This document shows positions 1-5,806 of a stretch of DNA of 5,806 bases, in pieces. Each line of letters starts with the position of its first letter. Position 1 is the first letter of the stretch. Source of the DNA: Planctomycetaceae bacterium (GTDB lineage Bacteria; Planctomycetota; Planctomycetia; Planctomycetales; Planctomycetaceae); NCBI GenBank assembly GCA_947479075.1, contig CANJZR010000268.1:1-5806 (forward strand), written 5' to 3'. A model generated the notes under the pieces. It searched no databases. It was given only the letters and a program-made list of their open reading frames with translations, and was not told the DNA's origin. Both the position numbers and the translations under genes were made by a program.

Positions 1-1849
1 CCGCGTCCCGGTACATCGCATACCCACCCAACTCTGCACGACACAGCCCCGTCTGATCCGACAGGAACGCGGTCGGATCCAGAACCGTCACCAGTGGCCC
101 GGCCATCTTCGTCAACCACTCGTCCGCAACTTTGTTCTTCTGTCGATGCTCCTCGACCGGAACACCAACCCGCGACACATCCTGGCCCCAGAACTTCGCC
201 CGGATCAGGAGTCGCGGCACGTAGCTCGTATGAATCGGAACATCACGCACGATCACCACGCGAATCCCAGCCTGGGTCAGTTGAGAGACCGTCGCCTCCA
301 GGCTGGGGCCAAATTGCGGATCATCGGCATACTTCGTCCAGGAACCGGTCATGACGACCATCCGGACACGGCGTTCGAGCGCCTGCTTCATCACGGCGGC
401 GTTGAATCTAGGGCTATTCGGACCAAGTCCCAGCCACTTGGGACAAACGTAACCCACGAGCGGCGGGGTATTGGAGTACATAGCCGCCAGCCCCTTCAGG
501 CCATGCTCGTGGCACAGATCATCCAGGACCGGCATCATCGCCATCGCATGGCTGTCGCCCCATGCCAGACAAGTCAACTTCCCCGTCGGATCTCCGAACT
601 CACAGAGCTTCCCCTTCTCGATGTCAGGGGTCTTCATCGCCGTCACAGGAAACTGAGTCATACGATCGGATGGAAGGAACTTCTGGGCTTCTGCATCGAA
701 CCTTGAACGCACACCCTGTTCGCGGAAGACCCAGAATCCCGCGACCATTATCGCCACTGTCGTGACAATCGTCGTCACGAATAGCGGCCTTCTTGCTGCG
801 AGGATCTGTCCCTTCCGAATCGGCGTTTCCACCACATACAGCGAAACCACCGCCAGCAATCCGGCTGCCAGCATCAGCCCCAGCCGTACCGGCCAGGTCA
901 TCTCATCGCGGTACCAGTAGTCGGCATACGCGATCACCGGCCAGTGAATCAGATAGTAGGAGTACGAGATCTTACCAATGAAAACAAAGGGTGCCCAAGC
1001 CATCACAGCTCCGCTCGATGTCCGCCCCGCCGCATTGGCCCAGATAAACGCAAACGTCCCCAGTGTCGGTAGCAAAGTCGCGACGCCCGGGAACGGGACC
1101 TTCTCATCGAACCAGCTAATCGAAACAAGAATCGCAACCAAACCTACCCAACTCGCGACTTCACGGATTCCACGAGAAGCAGTCGACCCCCAGCGCGGGC
1201 ATGCCGCCAGAATTGAGCCGAGCATCAACTCCCACGCCCGGGTTGGCAGGATCCAGAACGACACTCGGGGATAAGTCGCCGTCAGCCAGACCGCGAGCCC
1301 AAAGGATACGATTCCCGTCACAGTGAGGATCATCAGCAATCGCCCCGGCATCCAGCGACGGATCCCCATCAGGACCAACGGAAGCACAATGTAGAACTGC
1401 TCCTCCACAGCCAGCGACCACGTATGCAGAAGAGGAAACGCTTCGGTCGCCGGGGTGAAGTAATCGATCTTCCAGCCGTGATAAATATTCGACAGCACAA
1501 GCCCCTGAGCCACGACCGACTGACCGGCCCGGGCATAATCATCGGGCAGATACAGAAACCACCCAGCTGCCAGTGTCACAGCCACCCAGACCGTGAGCGC
1601 GGGGGCAATTCGCCGCACCCGCCGCTCCCAGAAGTCGACCAGTTGAAACTTTGAGGACTCAAGATCGCGCAAGATCAGCGACGTAATGAGAAACCCCGAG
1701 AGCACAAAAAAGACATCGACCCCGACGAACCCGCCCGGACACCCCAGCCTCGCATGGAACAGCACGACAGCCAGAACTGCGACCGCCCGCAGACCGTCAA
1801 TCTCGGTCCGATACGGCAGCCCATGAACAACCTGTCGTGGCCCCTCCAT
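1..1849 (-). CDS. Acyltransferase 3 (OafA/YrhL-like) with C-terminal SGNH domain, 3' end cut by window
   Basis: This is an integral-membrane O-acyltransferase fused to an SGNH-hydrolase-like domain. In known members the membrane part passes an acyl group, often acetyl, across the membrane and the SGNH part places it on a glycan such as O-antigen, exopolysaccharide or peptidoglycan. The frame is open from ATG 1849 to the left edge (616 codons) with no stop. Residues 14-56 hold the family start: RTEIDGLRA, the expected catalytic His32 in LFHARLG, and GFVGVDVFFVLSGFLIT. FWERRVRRIAPAL (73-85) carries the arginine motif, HTWSLAVEEQFY spans 142-153, and SYSYYLIHWP spans 295-304. A last membrane segment lies at about 356-375. 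The SGNH part has GDSH at 431-434 (nucleophile Ser433) and MTGSW at 500-504. The window stops at GYAMYRDA, just before the expected D-x-x-H pair. GGAG at 1859-1862 lies 9 bases before the ATG, and an in-frame TGA lies further upstream. The acceptor glycan is unknown. The family call is very secure. Confidence 0.95.
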   Translation of the reverse strand, partial: MEGPRQVVHGLPYRTEIDGLRAVAVLAVVLFHARLGCPGGFVGVDVFFVLSGFLITSLILRDLESSKFQLVDFWERRVRRIAPALTVWVAVTLAAGWFLYLPDDYARAGQSVVAQGLVLSNIYHGWKIDYFTPATEAFPLLHTWSLAVEEQFYIVLPLVLMGIRRWMPGRLLMILTVTGIVSFGLAVWLTATYPRVSFWILPTRAWELMLGSILAACPRWGSTASRGIREVASWVGLVAILVSISWFDEKVPFPGVATLLPTLGTFAFIWANAAGRTSSGAVMAWAPFVFIGKISYSYYLIHWPVIAYADYWYRDEMTWPVRLGLMLAAGLLAVVSLYVVETPIRKGQILAARRPLFVTTIVTTVAIMVAGFWVFREQGVRSRFDAEAQKFLPSDRMTQFPVTAMKTPDIEKGKLCEFGDPTGKLTCLAWGDSHAMAMMPVLDDLCHEHGLKGLAAMYSNTPPLVGYVCPKWLGLGPNSPRFNAAVMKQALERRVRMVVMTGSWTKYADDPQFGPSLEATVSQLTQAGIRVVIVRDVPIHTSYVPRLLIRAKFWGQDVSRVGVPVEEHRQKNKVADEWLTKMAGPLVTVLDPTAFLSDQTGLCRAELGGYAMYRDA

Positions 1850-1858
1850 ACAGCTGAA

Positions 1859-1862
1859 CTCC
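1859..1862 (-). promoter_or_regulatory. Ribosome binding site of the acyltransferase gene
   Basis: GGAG on the minus strand with a 9-base spacer to the ATG at 1849. It supports that start. The reading frame is open for about 80 bases further upstream to an in-frame TGA, but no other ATG occurs there. Confidence 0.6.
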
Positions 1863-1994
1863 GTTCCTTCCCTGTGCCCGTCTGCGTCCCTGCAATACGG
1901 CCGGAAGCTTATGGCCGTCAGCCCAGTGGATCAATACCGTCTGTGTCTAACCGCACTCCATGATCCCGTTCAGCCCACGGGCACAGTCTTCACA

Positions 1995-2021
1995 AACCCG
2001 AAGCGTCAGCGAGGGCGAGCG
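1995..2021. repeat. Planctomycete dispersed intergenic repeat (CCCGAAGCGTCAGCGAGGG type)
   Basis: The core CCCGAAGCGTCAGCGAGGG (1997-2015) lies in the 209-base gap between the MFS transporter stop codon (2059) and the acyltransferase start (1849). From memory, near-identical copies are scattered between genes in many planctomycete genomes; only one copy is present here. AGCGTCA recurs about 17 bases on, within GGCGAGCGTCA. On the transcribed minus strand the element starts about 38 bases after the transporter stop. No U-run follows it, so it is not a textbook terminator. The rest of the gap holds two short GC-rich inverted repeats (1965-1981 and 1897-1918), and I see no coding sequence in it. 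Confidence 0.7.
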
Positions 2022-2058
2022 TCATCAGACACATTCCCCATCACTGGTCGCAATCCAA

Positions 2059-3537
2059 CTACTCCATCCGAGAACCACCTTGTCCCTCTTCCGGTCGCGG
2101 CCGTGCTGGTAACGCACAAACCGCCAATACAATGCCCGCCAGAATAAACACTGCACACGCCGCAAAGCTCAGTCGATACCCGAGCGTTTCACTATTCATG
2201 CCCATCAGCGTCGTCCCCGAGCGTTTCACTGCGTCGACAATCGCACCATACAAATACCCGGCTGGCGCAGCTGGAACCATCAGCATCGTGACAAACGCCA
2301 TGTTCCTGCGCATCTGGTCGCTCCGCGACGCCGAGACGATGTAGTTCGGTGCATACACACCAACCAGCTCGCCCGCACCATGAAGTCCAAAGGCCACCAG
2401 ATACCATGGCCCGGAAACCAGCATCGCCCAGATCATCGCCGTCAGAAACGTCAGTGAGGTCGCGAGAATTCCCGCTCGTGGGCTGGTCTTCATCAGCATC
2501 CACCCCAGCAGACTCCCCGCGACCACCTTGAACCCAAATCGCAGCATGTTCTGGATCCCGGCATACTTTTCCGGGATGTTGCCCAGCACCTGCTCGGAAT
2601 ACAGATTCATATTCGAGGGAATGACGTTCCCCGCATACACCAGAACTGTCACCAGCGTTGCCAGCAACAGGAGCCTCTGCTGCAGAATCGATCGAAAATG
2701 AAAGATAAAACACGCCGTCGTGCCCACGGCACAGATCCCTCCCAGCAGCTGCATCCAGATCGCAGAATCCGCAAAGTGCATCAATGTGACCGACGCGAAC
2801 ATCAGCGGCACGCCAAAGATCAGCCCCGTCACTGCGGAGATCGGTTCCCGAACTGGTTCGTGCTCCTCCGGAGTGATCACGAAAAATTGAGACAGCACAG
2901 CTGCCAGCCCCATCACCGGAGCACCTGCTCCAAATAGCACGATAAAACTTCGTGGATACTCCAGCCCGTCAAAGTGCCAGCCAAACAGATCGCCCCCCAG
3001 CAGTGCGGTTTGACCAAGCGATCCGAGAACCGCCAGGATCGGTCCCGCTCCAAACGCCAGGCTGAGTGCCAGCCCCCGTCGCGACTCATCTGAGCCTCGT
3101 CCGATCACTTCCCACAACATCGCAATGGCCGCGGGCATCACGGCCCCCGACACAGCTCCCTGCAGGATCACCATCCCCAACTTCACTGCAGACGGAACTG
3201 GCAATGAGAGTGTGATCGCCAGCGTCAGCAGCATCAGTGCACACGCCAAGTAGCACAGCCCCAGATTCCGCTTGAGTGCGGAGACCCTCGGCGACATCCA
3301 GGCAATCACCGCTGGCATCGCCGTCATGGCAAAATACAACGTCCCCGGCAGATTCGAGGTCCGCGCATCCGCTCCCAATCGGTTACACAACGAAGCCTGG
3401 GTGATCCCGACGTACAAGACCGGAGCGGCTAGATACTGCATCCCGGTGCAGAGTGCGAACAGAATCAGATTCCATCGCTGGTCGGGCCACGACAACGGAC
3501 ATTGCTTCGCTGCGGGGCTGGCCGACTCGTCGCTCAT
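2059..3537 (-). CDS. Major facilitator superfamily (MFS) transporter
   Basis: A polytopic inner-membrane protein of 492 residues, most likely a secondary transporter. By eye there are hydrophobic segments at about 23-46, 64-83, 92-114, 118-145, 155-180, 197-221, 235-256, 259-281, 288-306, 334-349, 355-375, 378-401, 413-436 and 455-477. That suggests 12 to 14 membrane helices. The segment after helix 4 (GRGSDESRRGLALSLAFGAG, 147-164) resembles the MFS cytoplasmic loop leading into helix 5 with its small-residue-rich GAGP turn. The C-terminal tail is short, charged and hydrophilic. Its ATG overlaps the TGA of the upstream oxidoreductase gene (ATGA), and GAGG at 3544-3547 lies 6 bases before the start, so it is probably translationally coupled. 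This pairing points to uptake, or less likely export, of the oxidoreductase's substrate or product. No residue reveals the substrate, and I do not recognise a subfamily. Confidence 0.85.
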   Translation of the reverse strand: MSDESASPAAKQCPLSWPDQRWNLILFALCTGMQYLAAPVLYVGITQASLCNRLGADARTSNLPGTLYFAMTAMPAVIAWMSPRVSALKRNLGLCYLACALMLLTLAITLSLPVPSAVKLGMVILQGAVSGAVMPAAIAMLWEVIGRGSDESRRGLALSLAFGAGPILAVLGSLGQTALLGGDLFGWHFDGLEYPRSFIVLFGAGAPVMGLAAVLSQFFVITPEEHEPVREPISAVTGLIFGVPLMFASVTLMHFADSAIWMQLLGGICAVGTTACFIFHFRSILQQRLLLLATLVTVLVYAGNVIPSNMNLYSEQVLGNIPEKYAGIQNMLRFGFKVVAGSLLGWMLMKTSPRAGILATSLTFLTAMIWAMLVSGPWYLVAFGLHGAGELVGVYAPNYIVSASRSDQMRRNMAFVTMLMVPAAPAGYLYGAIVDAVKRSGTTLMGMNSETLGYRLSFAACAVFILAGIVLAVCALPARPRPEEGQGGSRME

Positions 3538-4580
3538 GCCTGGCCTCGCAGAGGCAGCGAAACGGCTTCACCGGTTCTGGCCGAGATCAGGCACGCTTCG
3601 CAAATCTCCACTGCGGCCCGTCCCTCAGCCCCACCGACAGCGGGAGGTCGTTTCTCCAGAATGCTGTCGATGAATCCCTGGATCACGCCGATATGCGGGT
3701 AGAGACGAATGGGTGATTTCGGTTCCTTGAGATAGTCAAACCGCTCTGGAGTGTAGATCCGCTCCCATTTGTCGCCTCGTCCCAGGTCGAGGTACTCGAA
3801 GTTCTCCAGGTCGAACATCGCATCCCGACCGAACGCCTGAAACCGGACCTCACTGCTTGGCAGACTCGGGTTGGGCAGTTCTCCGGTGATCCACATCTGG
3901 GCCATGATGTTGTCTTCAAACACGATCTGAGCCATGACTGACAGCGGCGGCCCGGGGATATCGCTGTACGTTGTCGCCTGAGCAAAAACCTTGATCGCAT
4001 TCCGCCCGGTCAGCCACCGGAGAAAGTCAGTGTTGTGCGACGCCATCCCCATGAAGAGTCCACCGCTCCGTGGATCAGACATCCAGGCTCGATCCTCAAA
4101 CAGTGACTTCGACAACGGCAATGGAAACGCCGAGACCGTACGCAACATCTGCAACGGCCCGAGCACGCCGGTGTCGATCTGCTCTTTCGCCTTCTGCGTA
4201 ATCTTGCGAAACCGCTCCGTCTTCACGACGCCCAGATTGACACCCGCAGCGGCGCACGCGGCCATCATCTGATCACACTCCGCCACAGTCGGAGCCATCG
4301 GCTTCTCGGCCAGCACATGCTTTCCGGCAGCTGCAGCCTTGAGCGTCAGTTCGACGCGGTTCACATCCGGAGTCGCCAGCACAACCGCGTCGACATCCTT
4401 TCGTTCGAGCAGCCGGTCGATCGATTCCTCGCAGCTGACGCCATAATCCTGAGCCAGTTGAGCGGCCCGACGCCCTCCGGAGATCGCTACCAGCCGGCAC
4501 CCGCGAGCATGATTGGCCACGACCTCGCTGTAGGTCAGACCCATGAACCCGCTACCAATCATTCCGACACCAACGGTCAT
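3534..4580 (-). CDS. Gfo/Idh/MocA-family NAD(P)-dependent oxidoreductase
   Basis: A cytoplasmic dehydrogenase of 348 residues, the usual family length. Relatives oxidise or reduce sugars, inositols, amino sugars or their derivatives with NAD(P). The N-terminal Rossmann fold opens with GMIGSGFMG (6-14, the GxGxxG loop). The EKP motif is at 92-94 with catalytic Lys93. The C-terminal domain carries SGGLFMGMASHNTDFLRWL (172-190) with His182 and Asp185, and ends in the typical AEGRAAVEICEA (318-329) plus SLPL tail. The family normally has Asp four residues before the His; here that position is Gly178 (codon GGG), so the catalytic set may be altered. AGGAG at 4588-4592 lies 7 bases before the ATG, and the Rossmann strand begins at once, so the start is firm. 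The gene is first in a unit with the MFS transporter, with a 4-base overlap. The substrate cannot be assigned. The family call is very secure; the enzymatic activity is less so. Confidence 0.93.
   Translation of the reverse strand: MTVGVGMIGSGFMGLTYSEVVANHARGCRLVAISGGRRAAQLAQDYGVSCEESIDRLLERKDVDAVVLATPDVNRVELTLKAAAAGKHVLAEKPMAPTVAECDQMMAACAAAGVNLGVVKTERFRKITQKAKEQIDTGVLGPLQMLRTVSAFPLPLSKSLFEDRAWMSDPRSGGLFMGMASHNTDFLRWLTGRNAIKVFAQATTYSDIPGPPLSVMAQIVFEDNIMAQMWITGELPNPSLPSSEVRFQAFGRDAMFDLENFEYLDLGRGDKWERIYTPERFDYLKEPKSPIRLYPHIGVIQGFIDSILEKRPPAVGGAEGRAAVEICEACLISARTGEAVSLPLRGQA
3544..3547 (-). promoter_or_regulatory. Internal ribosome binding site of the MFS gene
   Basis: GAGG inside the last codons of the oxidoreductase gene, 6 bases before the transporter ATG. 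Together with the ATGA overlap it supports the chosen start and coupled translation. Confidence 0.55.
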
Positions 4581-4587
4581 CGCACAT

Positions 4588-4592
4588 CTCCT
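4588..4592 (-). promoter_or_regulatory. Ribosome binding site of the oxidoreductase gene
   Basis: AGGAG with a 7-base spacer to the ATG at 4580. Another ATG overlaps the end of this motif but is out of frame with the gene. Confidence 0.7.
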
Positions 4593-4815
4593 GAGTTCAA
4601 TACGCCAGGATGCGATGTAACACCGTGGAGAGCAGAATTCAATTCACTCTGCTTCATCTCCAGCGGGCGACAGACGAGAGTTACCGAGAATATGCGCCAT
4701 ACCTCTTCGTATCACCCTGTCTTCAGACAGACTCCACATCTCACACGTTCAGAGTCATCGTACTATCACAAATCACCGTCATCGTTCGGTAAACTCACAG
4801 CTGCCGCTCGCTCCT
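4593..4815 (-). promoter_or_regulatory. Leader and probable promoter region of the oxidoreductase-transporter unit
   Basis: Noncoding stretch between the EEP gene and the oxidoreductase gene. Its AT content is visibly higher than in the genes, as expected for a promoter region. A weak sigma70-like pair reads TTGAAT (4637-4642), a 17-base spacer, then TACATC (4614-4619) on the minus strand; the -10 match is poor, so this is only a candidate. Two inverted repeats are present: CTGTCT-TC-AGACAG at 4717-4730, and AGCAGA/TCTGCT at 4631-4653 with an 11-base loop. Either could be chance. I see no riboswitch, tRNA or convincing small ORF. Confidence 0.35.
4717..4730. repeat. 14-base dyad in the promoter region, possible operator
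   Basis: CTGTCTTCAGACAG is a perfect 6-base inverted repeat around a 2-base centre, about 137 bases before the oxidoreductase start codon. The symmetry and location would suit a dimeric regulator, but no regulator gene is adjacent and a single copy this short can arise by chance. Confidence 0.25.
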
Positions 4816-4850
4816 CCCTCTGCGATCCTCCGCGTCCTCTGCGGTGAAAT
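4816..4850 (-). repeat. Short tandem CGCAGAGGA-type repeat (dispersed element)
   Basis: On the minus strand, after TTTCAC (4844-4849), come three 9-base units: CGCAGAGGA (4835-4843), CGCGGAGGA (4826-4834) and, after one T, CGCAGAGGG (4816-4824). From memory, elements of the form TTCACCGCAGAGG followed by more CGCAGAGG units recur between genes in many bacterial genomes, planctomycetes among them. It begins about 11 bases after the EEP gene stop codon. It is not self-complementary, so it is not a hairpin terminator. Confidence 0.6.
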
Positions 4851-4860
4851 CAGAGTTCCC

Positions 4861-5760
4861 CTAAGGTGTCCCCAATACCGCCGTCACCGGAAAATGATCC
4901 GACGGAGTTCGCCCATCACGCGAAGTTCGGTCTATCGCAGCCTCTTTGACCGTCCACTGCGATGTGCACCCAATCCAGTCAATCCGGGCCCCTCCAACTT
5001 CGGTCGCCACGAATGAGCTGAATGTCCCTTCGTCACTCCCACGCTGGGGGTGCTTCACGCGAAACGTATCCAACAGATTGACCGGTCCCTCTTCGTTAAA
5101 CAACGCCTTGTAAGGTGGCGAGTCCTCACTGGCGTTGAAGTCACCGGTCACGACCGTGGGAGTTGTTCCGGCCAGAACCGCAATCTGCTTGCGAATCAGC
5201 CGGGCTGACTCCTGACGAGCCACCTCCCCGCGATGATCAAAGTGGGTGTTGAAGAAGAACAGCTCTGCCGGAGGAGTCGCCGCCCGATCCTTGAGCTTTA
5301 CCCAAGTGACCATGCGGGTGAGTGAAGTATCCCAACTCTTGCTGCCCGGCACATCGGGGGTCTCACTCAACCAGAAATGCCCCGCTGCCAGCTTCTCAAA
5401 CCGCTGCTTGCGGAACAGCACAGCTGTCATTTCGCCGCGATCATCTCCGTGATCGCGACCGACGCCGATCGCCTCATATCCGTCGAGTTTCTCGGCCAGA
5501 TAATCTCGCTGAAACCCCAGCGTCTCCTGCGTCCCCAATAGATCGGGATGGAAGGCCCGGACGGTGTCAACCAGGAAATCCTTGCGATTGTCCCAGTGAT
5601 TCTTCCCGTCGTTCGCCGTACCGAAGCGGATGTTGAAACTCATCACCCGCAAGTCATCAGCCCGTACCCCCGAACAACACAGTACCCACACGACCAGGAA
5701 GACAATCACCCCCGGCGAGCGTCCGGCGTCAGCCGGATGGTGCTTCAAACGGTCACTCAC
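4861..5760 (-). CDS. Secreted endonuclease/exonuclease/phosphatase (EEP) family protein
   Basis: A metal-dependent phosphoesterase fold of 299 residues, probably exported. The N-terminus has basic residues, a hydrophobic core (about 18-31) and a likely signal peptidase I site after Ala34 (GVRA then DD). EEP motifs follow in order, counted from the GTG start: MSFNIRFG (40-47, Asn43), GTQET with metal-binding Glu79, FNTHFDH (170-176, His173), TGDFNA (Asp207, Asn209), RIDWIG (Asp261) and SDHFPV (Asp288, catalytic His289). All key residues are present. GVGRDHGD and FWLSETPDVPGSKSWD are typical of a bacterial exported EEP subgroup of unknown substrate, which I believe matches the CDD group EEP-1. 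DNA, RNA, phospholipid head groups or sugar phosphates are all possible substrates. GTG at 5760 is preferred because GGAGG lies 8 bases before it; the frame also allows TTG at 5775. The next gene is 280 bases away, so shared transcription is uncertain. Confidence 0.9.
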   Translation of the reverse strand: MSDRLKHHPADAGRSPGVIVFLVVWVLCCSGVRADDLRVMSFNIRFGTANDGKNHWDNRKDFLVDTVRAFHPDLLGTQETLGFQRDYLAEKLDGYEAIGVGRDHGDDRGEMTAVLFRKQRFEKLAAGHFWLSETPDVPGSKSWDTSLTRMVTWVKLKDRAATPPAELFFFNTHFDHRGEVARQESARLIRKQIAVLAGTTPTVVTGDFNASEDSPPYKALFNEEGPVNLLDTFRVKHPQRGSDEGTFSSFVATEVGGARIDWIGCTSQWTVKEAAIDRTSRDGRTPSDHFPVTAVLGTP

Positions 5761-5768
5761 GACACCAC

Positions 5769-5773
5769 CCTCC
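5769..5773 (-). promoter_or_regulatory. Ribosome binding site that decides the EEP gene start
   Basis: GGAGG with an 8-base spacer to GTG at 5760. The alternative TTG start (5775-5773) overlaps this motif and has no comparable motif at a good distance, so GTG is the better start and removes five residues. Confidence 0.65.
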
Positions 5774-5784
5774 AAGGACCAACA

Positions 5785-5806
5785 GCCCCCAAATGCACCG
5801 GGGGGC
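5785..5806. other. GC-only inverted repeat at the right window edge
   Basis: GCCCCC (5785-5790) and GGGGGC (5801-5806) are perfectly complementary around a 10-base loop, 25 bases upstream of the EEP start codon. It could be the stem of an upstream gene's terminator or a leader hairpin. The window ends inside it, so its full extent and any T-run cannot be seen. Confidence 0.35.

Noticed and set aside
146..706. 186-codon open frame on the plus strand
   Set aside because: It lies entirely antisense to the acyltransferase gene, whose motifs are unmistakable. The predicted protein is rich in Arg, His and Pro with no recognisable domain, typical of a shadow frame in GC-rich DNA.
1161..1421. 86-codon minus-strand frame
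   Set aside because: It is a second frame inside the acyltransferase gene, whose own frame runs unbroken through this region.
1897..1918. ACGGCC/GGCCGT inverted repeat with a 10-base loop as a terminator
   Set aside because: No T-run follows on either strand, it lies about 140 bases past the MFS stop, and it is close to the acyltransferase start. It may be chance or a leader hairpin.
1965..1981. CCCGT/ACGGG stem with a 7-base loop as a terminator
   Set aside because: The stem is only five pairs and no U-tract follows, which is too weak to call.
2192..2713. 173-codon minus-strand frame inside the MFS gene
   Set aside because: It is an alternative frame of the transporter gene without membrane segments or motifs, while the 492-residue frame is continuous and clearly MFS-like.
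4317..4847. 176-codon open frame on the plus strand covering the intergenic gap before the oxidoreductase gene
   Set aside because: Its first half is antisense to the oxidoreductase Rossmann domain and its second half crosses the promoter region and the CGCAGAGGA repeat. The composition is not protein-like and no family motif is seen.
5640..5710. Lipoprotein signal in the EEP N-terminus because of adjacent cysteines
   Set aside because: The residues before the cysteines (WVL) do not fit a lipobox, which needs a small residue directly before Cys. A signal peptidase I site at GVRA fits better.
1..5806. A new defence system, mobile element, CRISPR array or other undescribed multigene system
   Set aside because: No regularly spaced repeats, transposase, integrase, nuclease-plus-ATPase pair, toxin-antitoxin pair or RNA gene is visible. 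All four genes belong to well-known families with ordinary lengths.

Overview
The window looks like chromosomal DNA from a moderately GC-rich planctomycete, probably class Planctomycetia. The main evidence is an intergenic copy of the CCCGAAGCGTCAGCGAGGG-type repeat that is scattered through many planctomycete genomes. The gene content (secreted EEP hydrolase, Gfo/Idh/MocA oxidoreductase, MFS transporter, acyltransferase-SGNH protein) fits that assignment but does not prove it. The organism call is inference from sequence style; no 16S or other marker gene is present.

All four genes lie on the minus strand, so the window reads from right to left. At the right end (5760-4861) is a secreted endonuclease/exonuclease/phosphatase-family protein with a signal peptide. 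It is best started at a GTG codon behind a good ribosome binding site. A 280-base intergenic stretch follows (4860-4581), holding a purine-rich short tandem repeat just after the stop codon, a 14-base dyad, and the leader of the next unit. Next comes a two-gene unit: a Gfo/Idh/MocA-family NAD(P)-dependent oxidoreductase (4580-3534) whose stop codon overlaps the start codon of an MFS transporter (3537-2059) in an ATGA arrangement. A 209-base intergenic stretch (2058-1850) carries the planctomycete repeat. Last is a large membrane O-acyltransferase with a C-terminal SGNH domain (1849 to the left edge). It is cut off by the window just before the expected Asp-x-x-His end of its second active site.

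The oxidoreductase and transporter are almost certainly co-translated. They plausibly import and oxidise one sugar, polyol or related small molecule, but the substrate cannot be read from the sequence. The EEP protein would act outside the cytoplasm on a phosphodiester or phosphomonoester. The acyltransferase would decorate an envelope or exported polysaccharide. Whether those two belong functionally with the central pair is unknown.

I see no RNA gene, CRISPR array, transposase, phage gene or defence system, and no evidence of an undescribed multigene system. The points most worth a second look are a glycine replacing the usual catalytic aspartate in the oxidoreductase, and the two different dispersed repeats that each sit just downstream of a stop codon where no U-tract terminator is visible.
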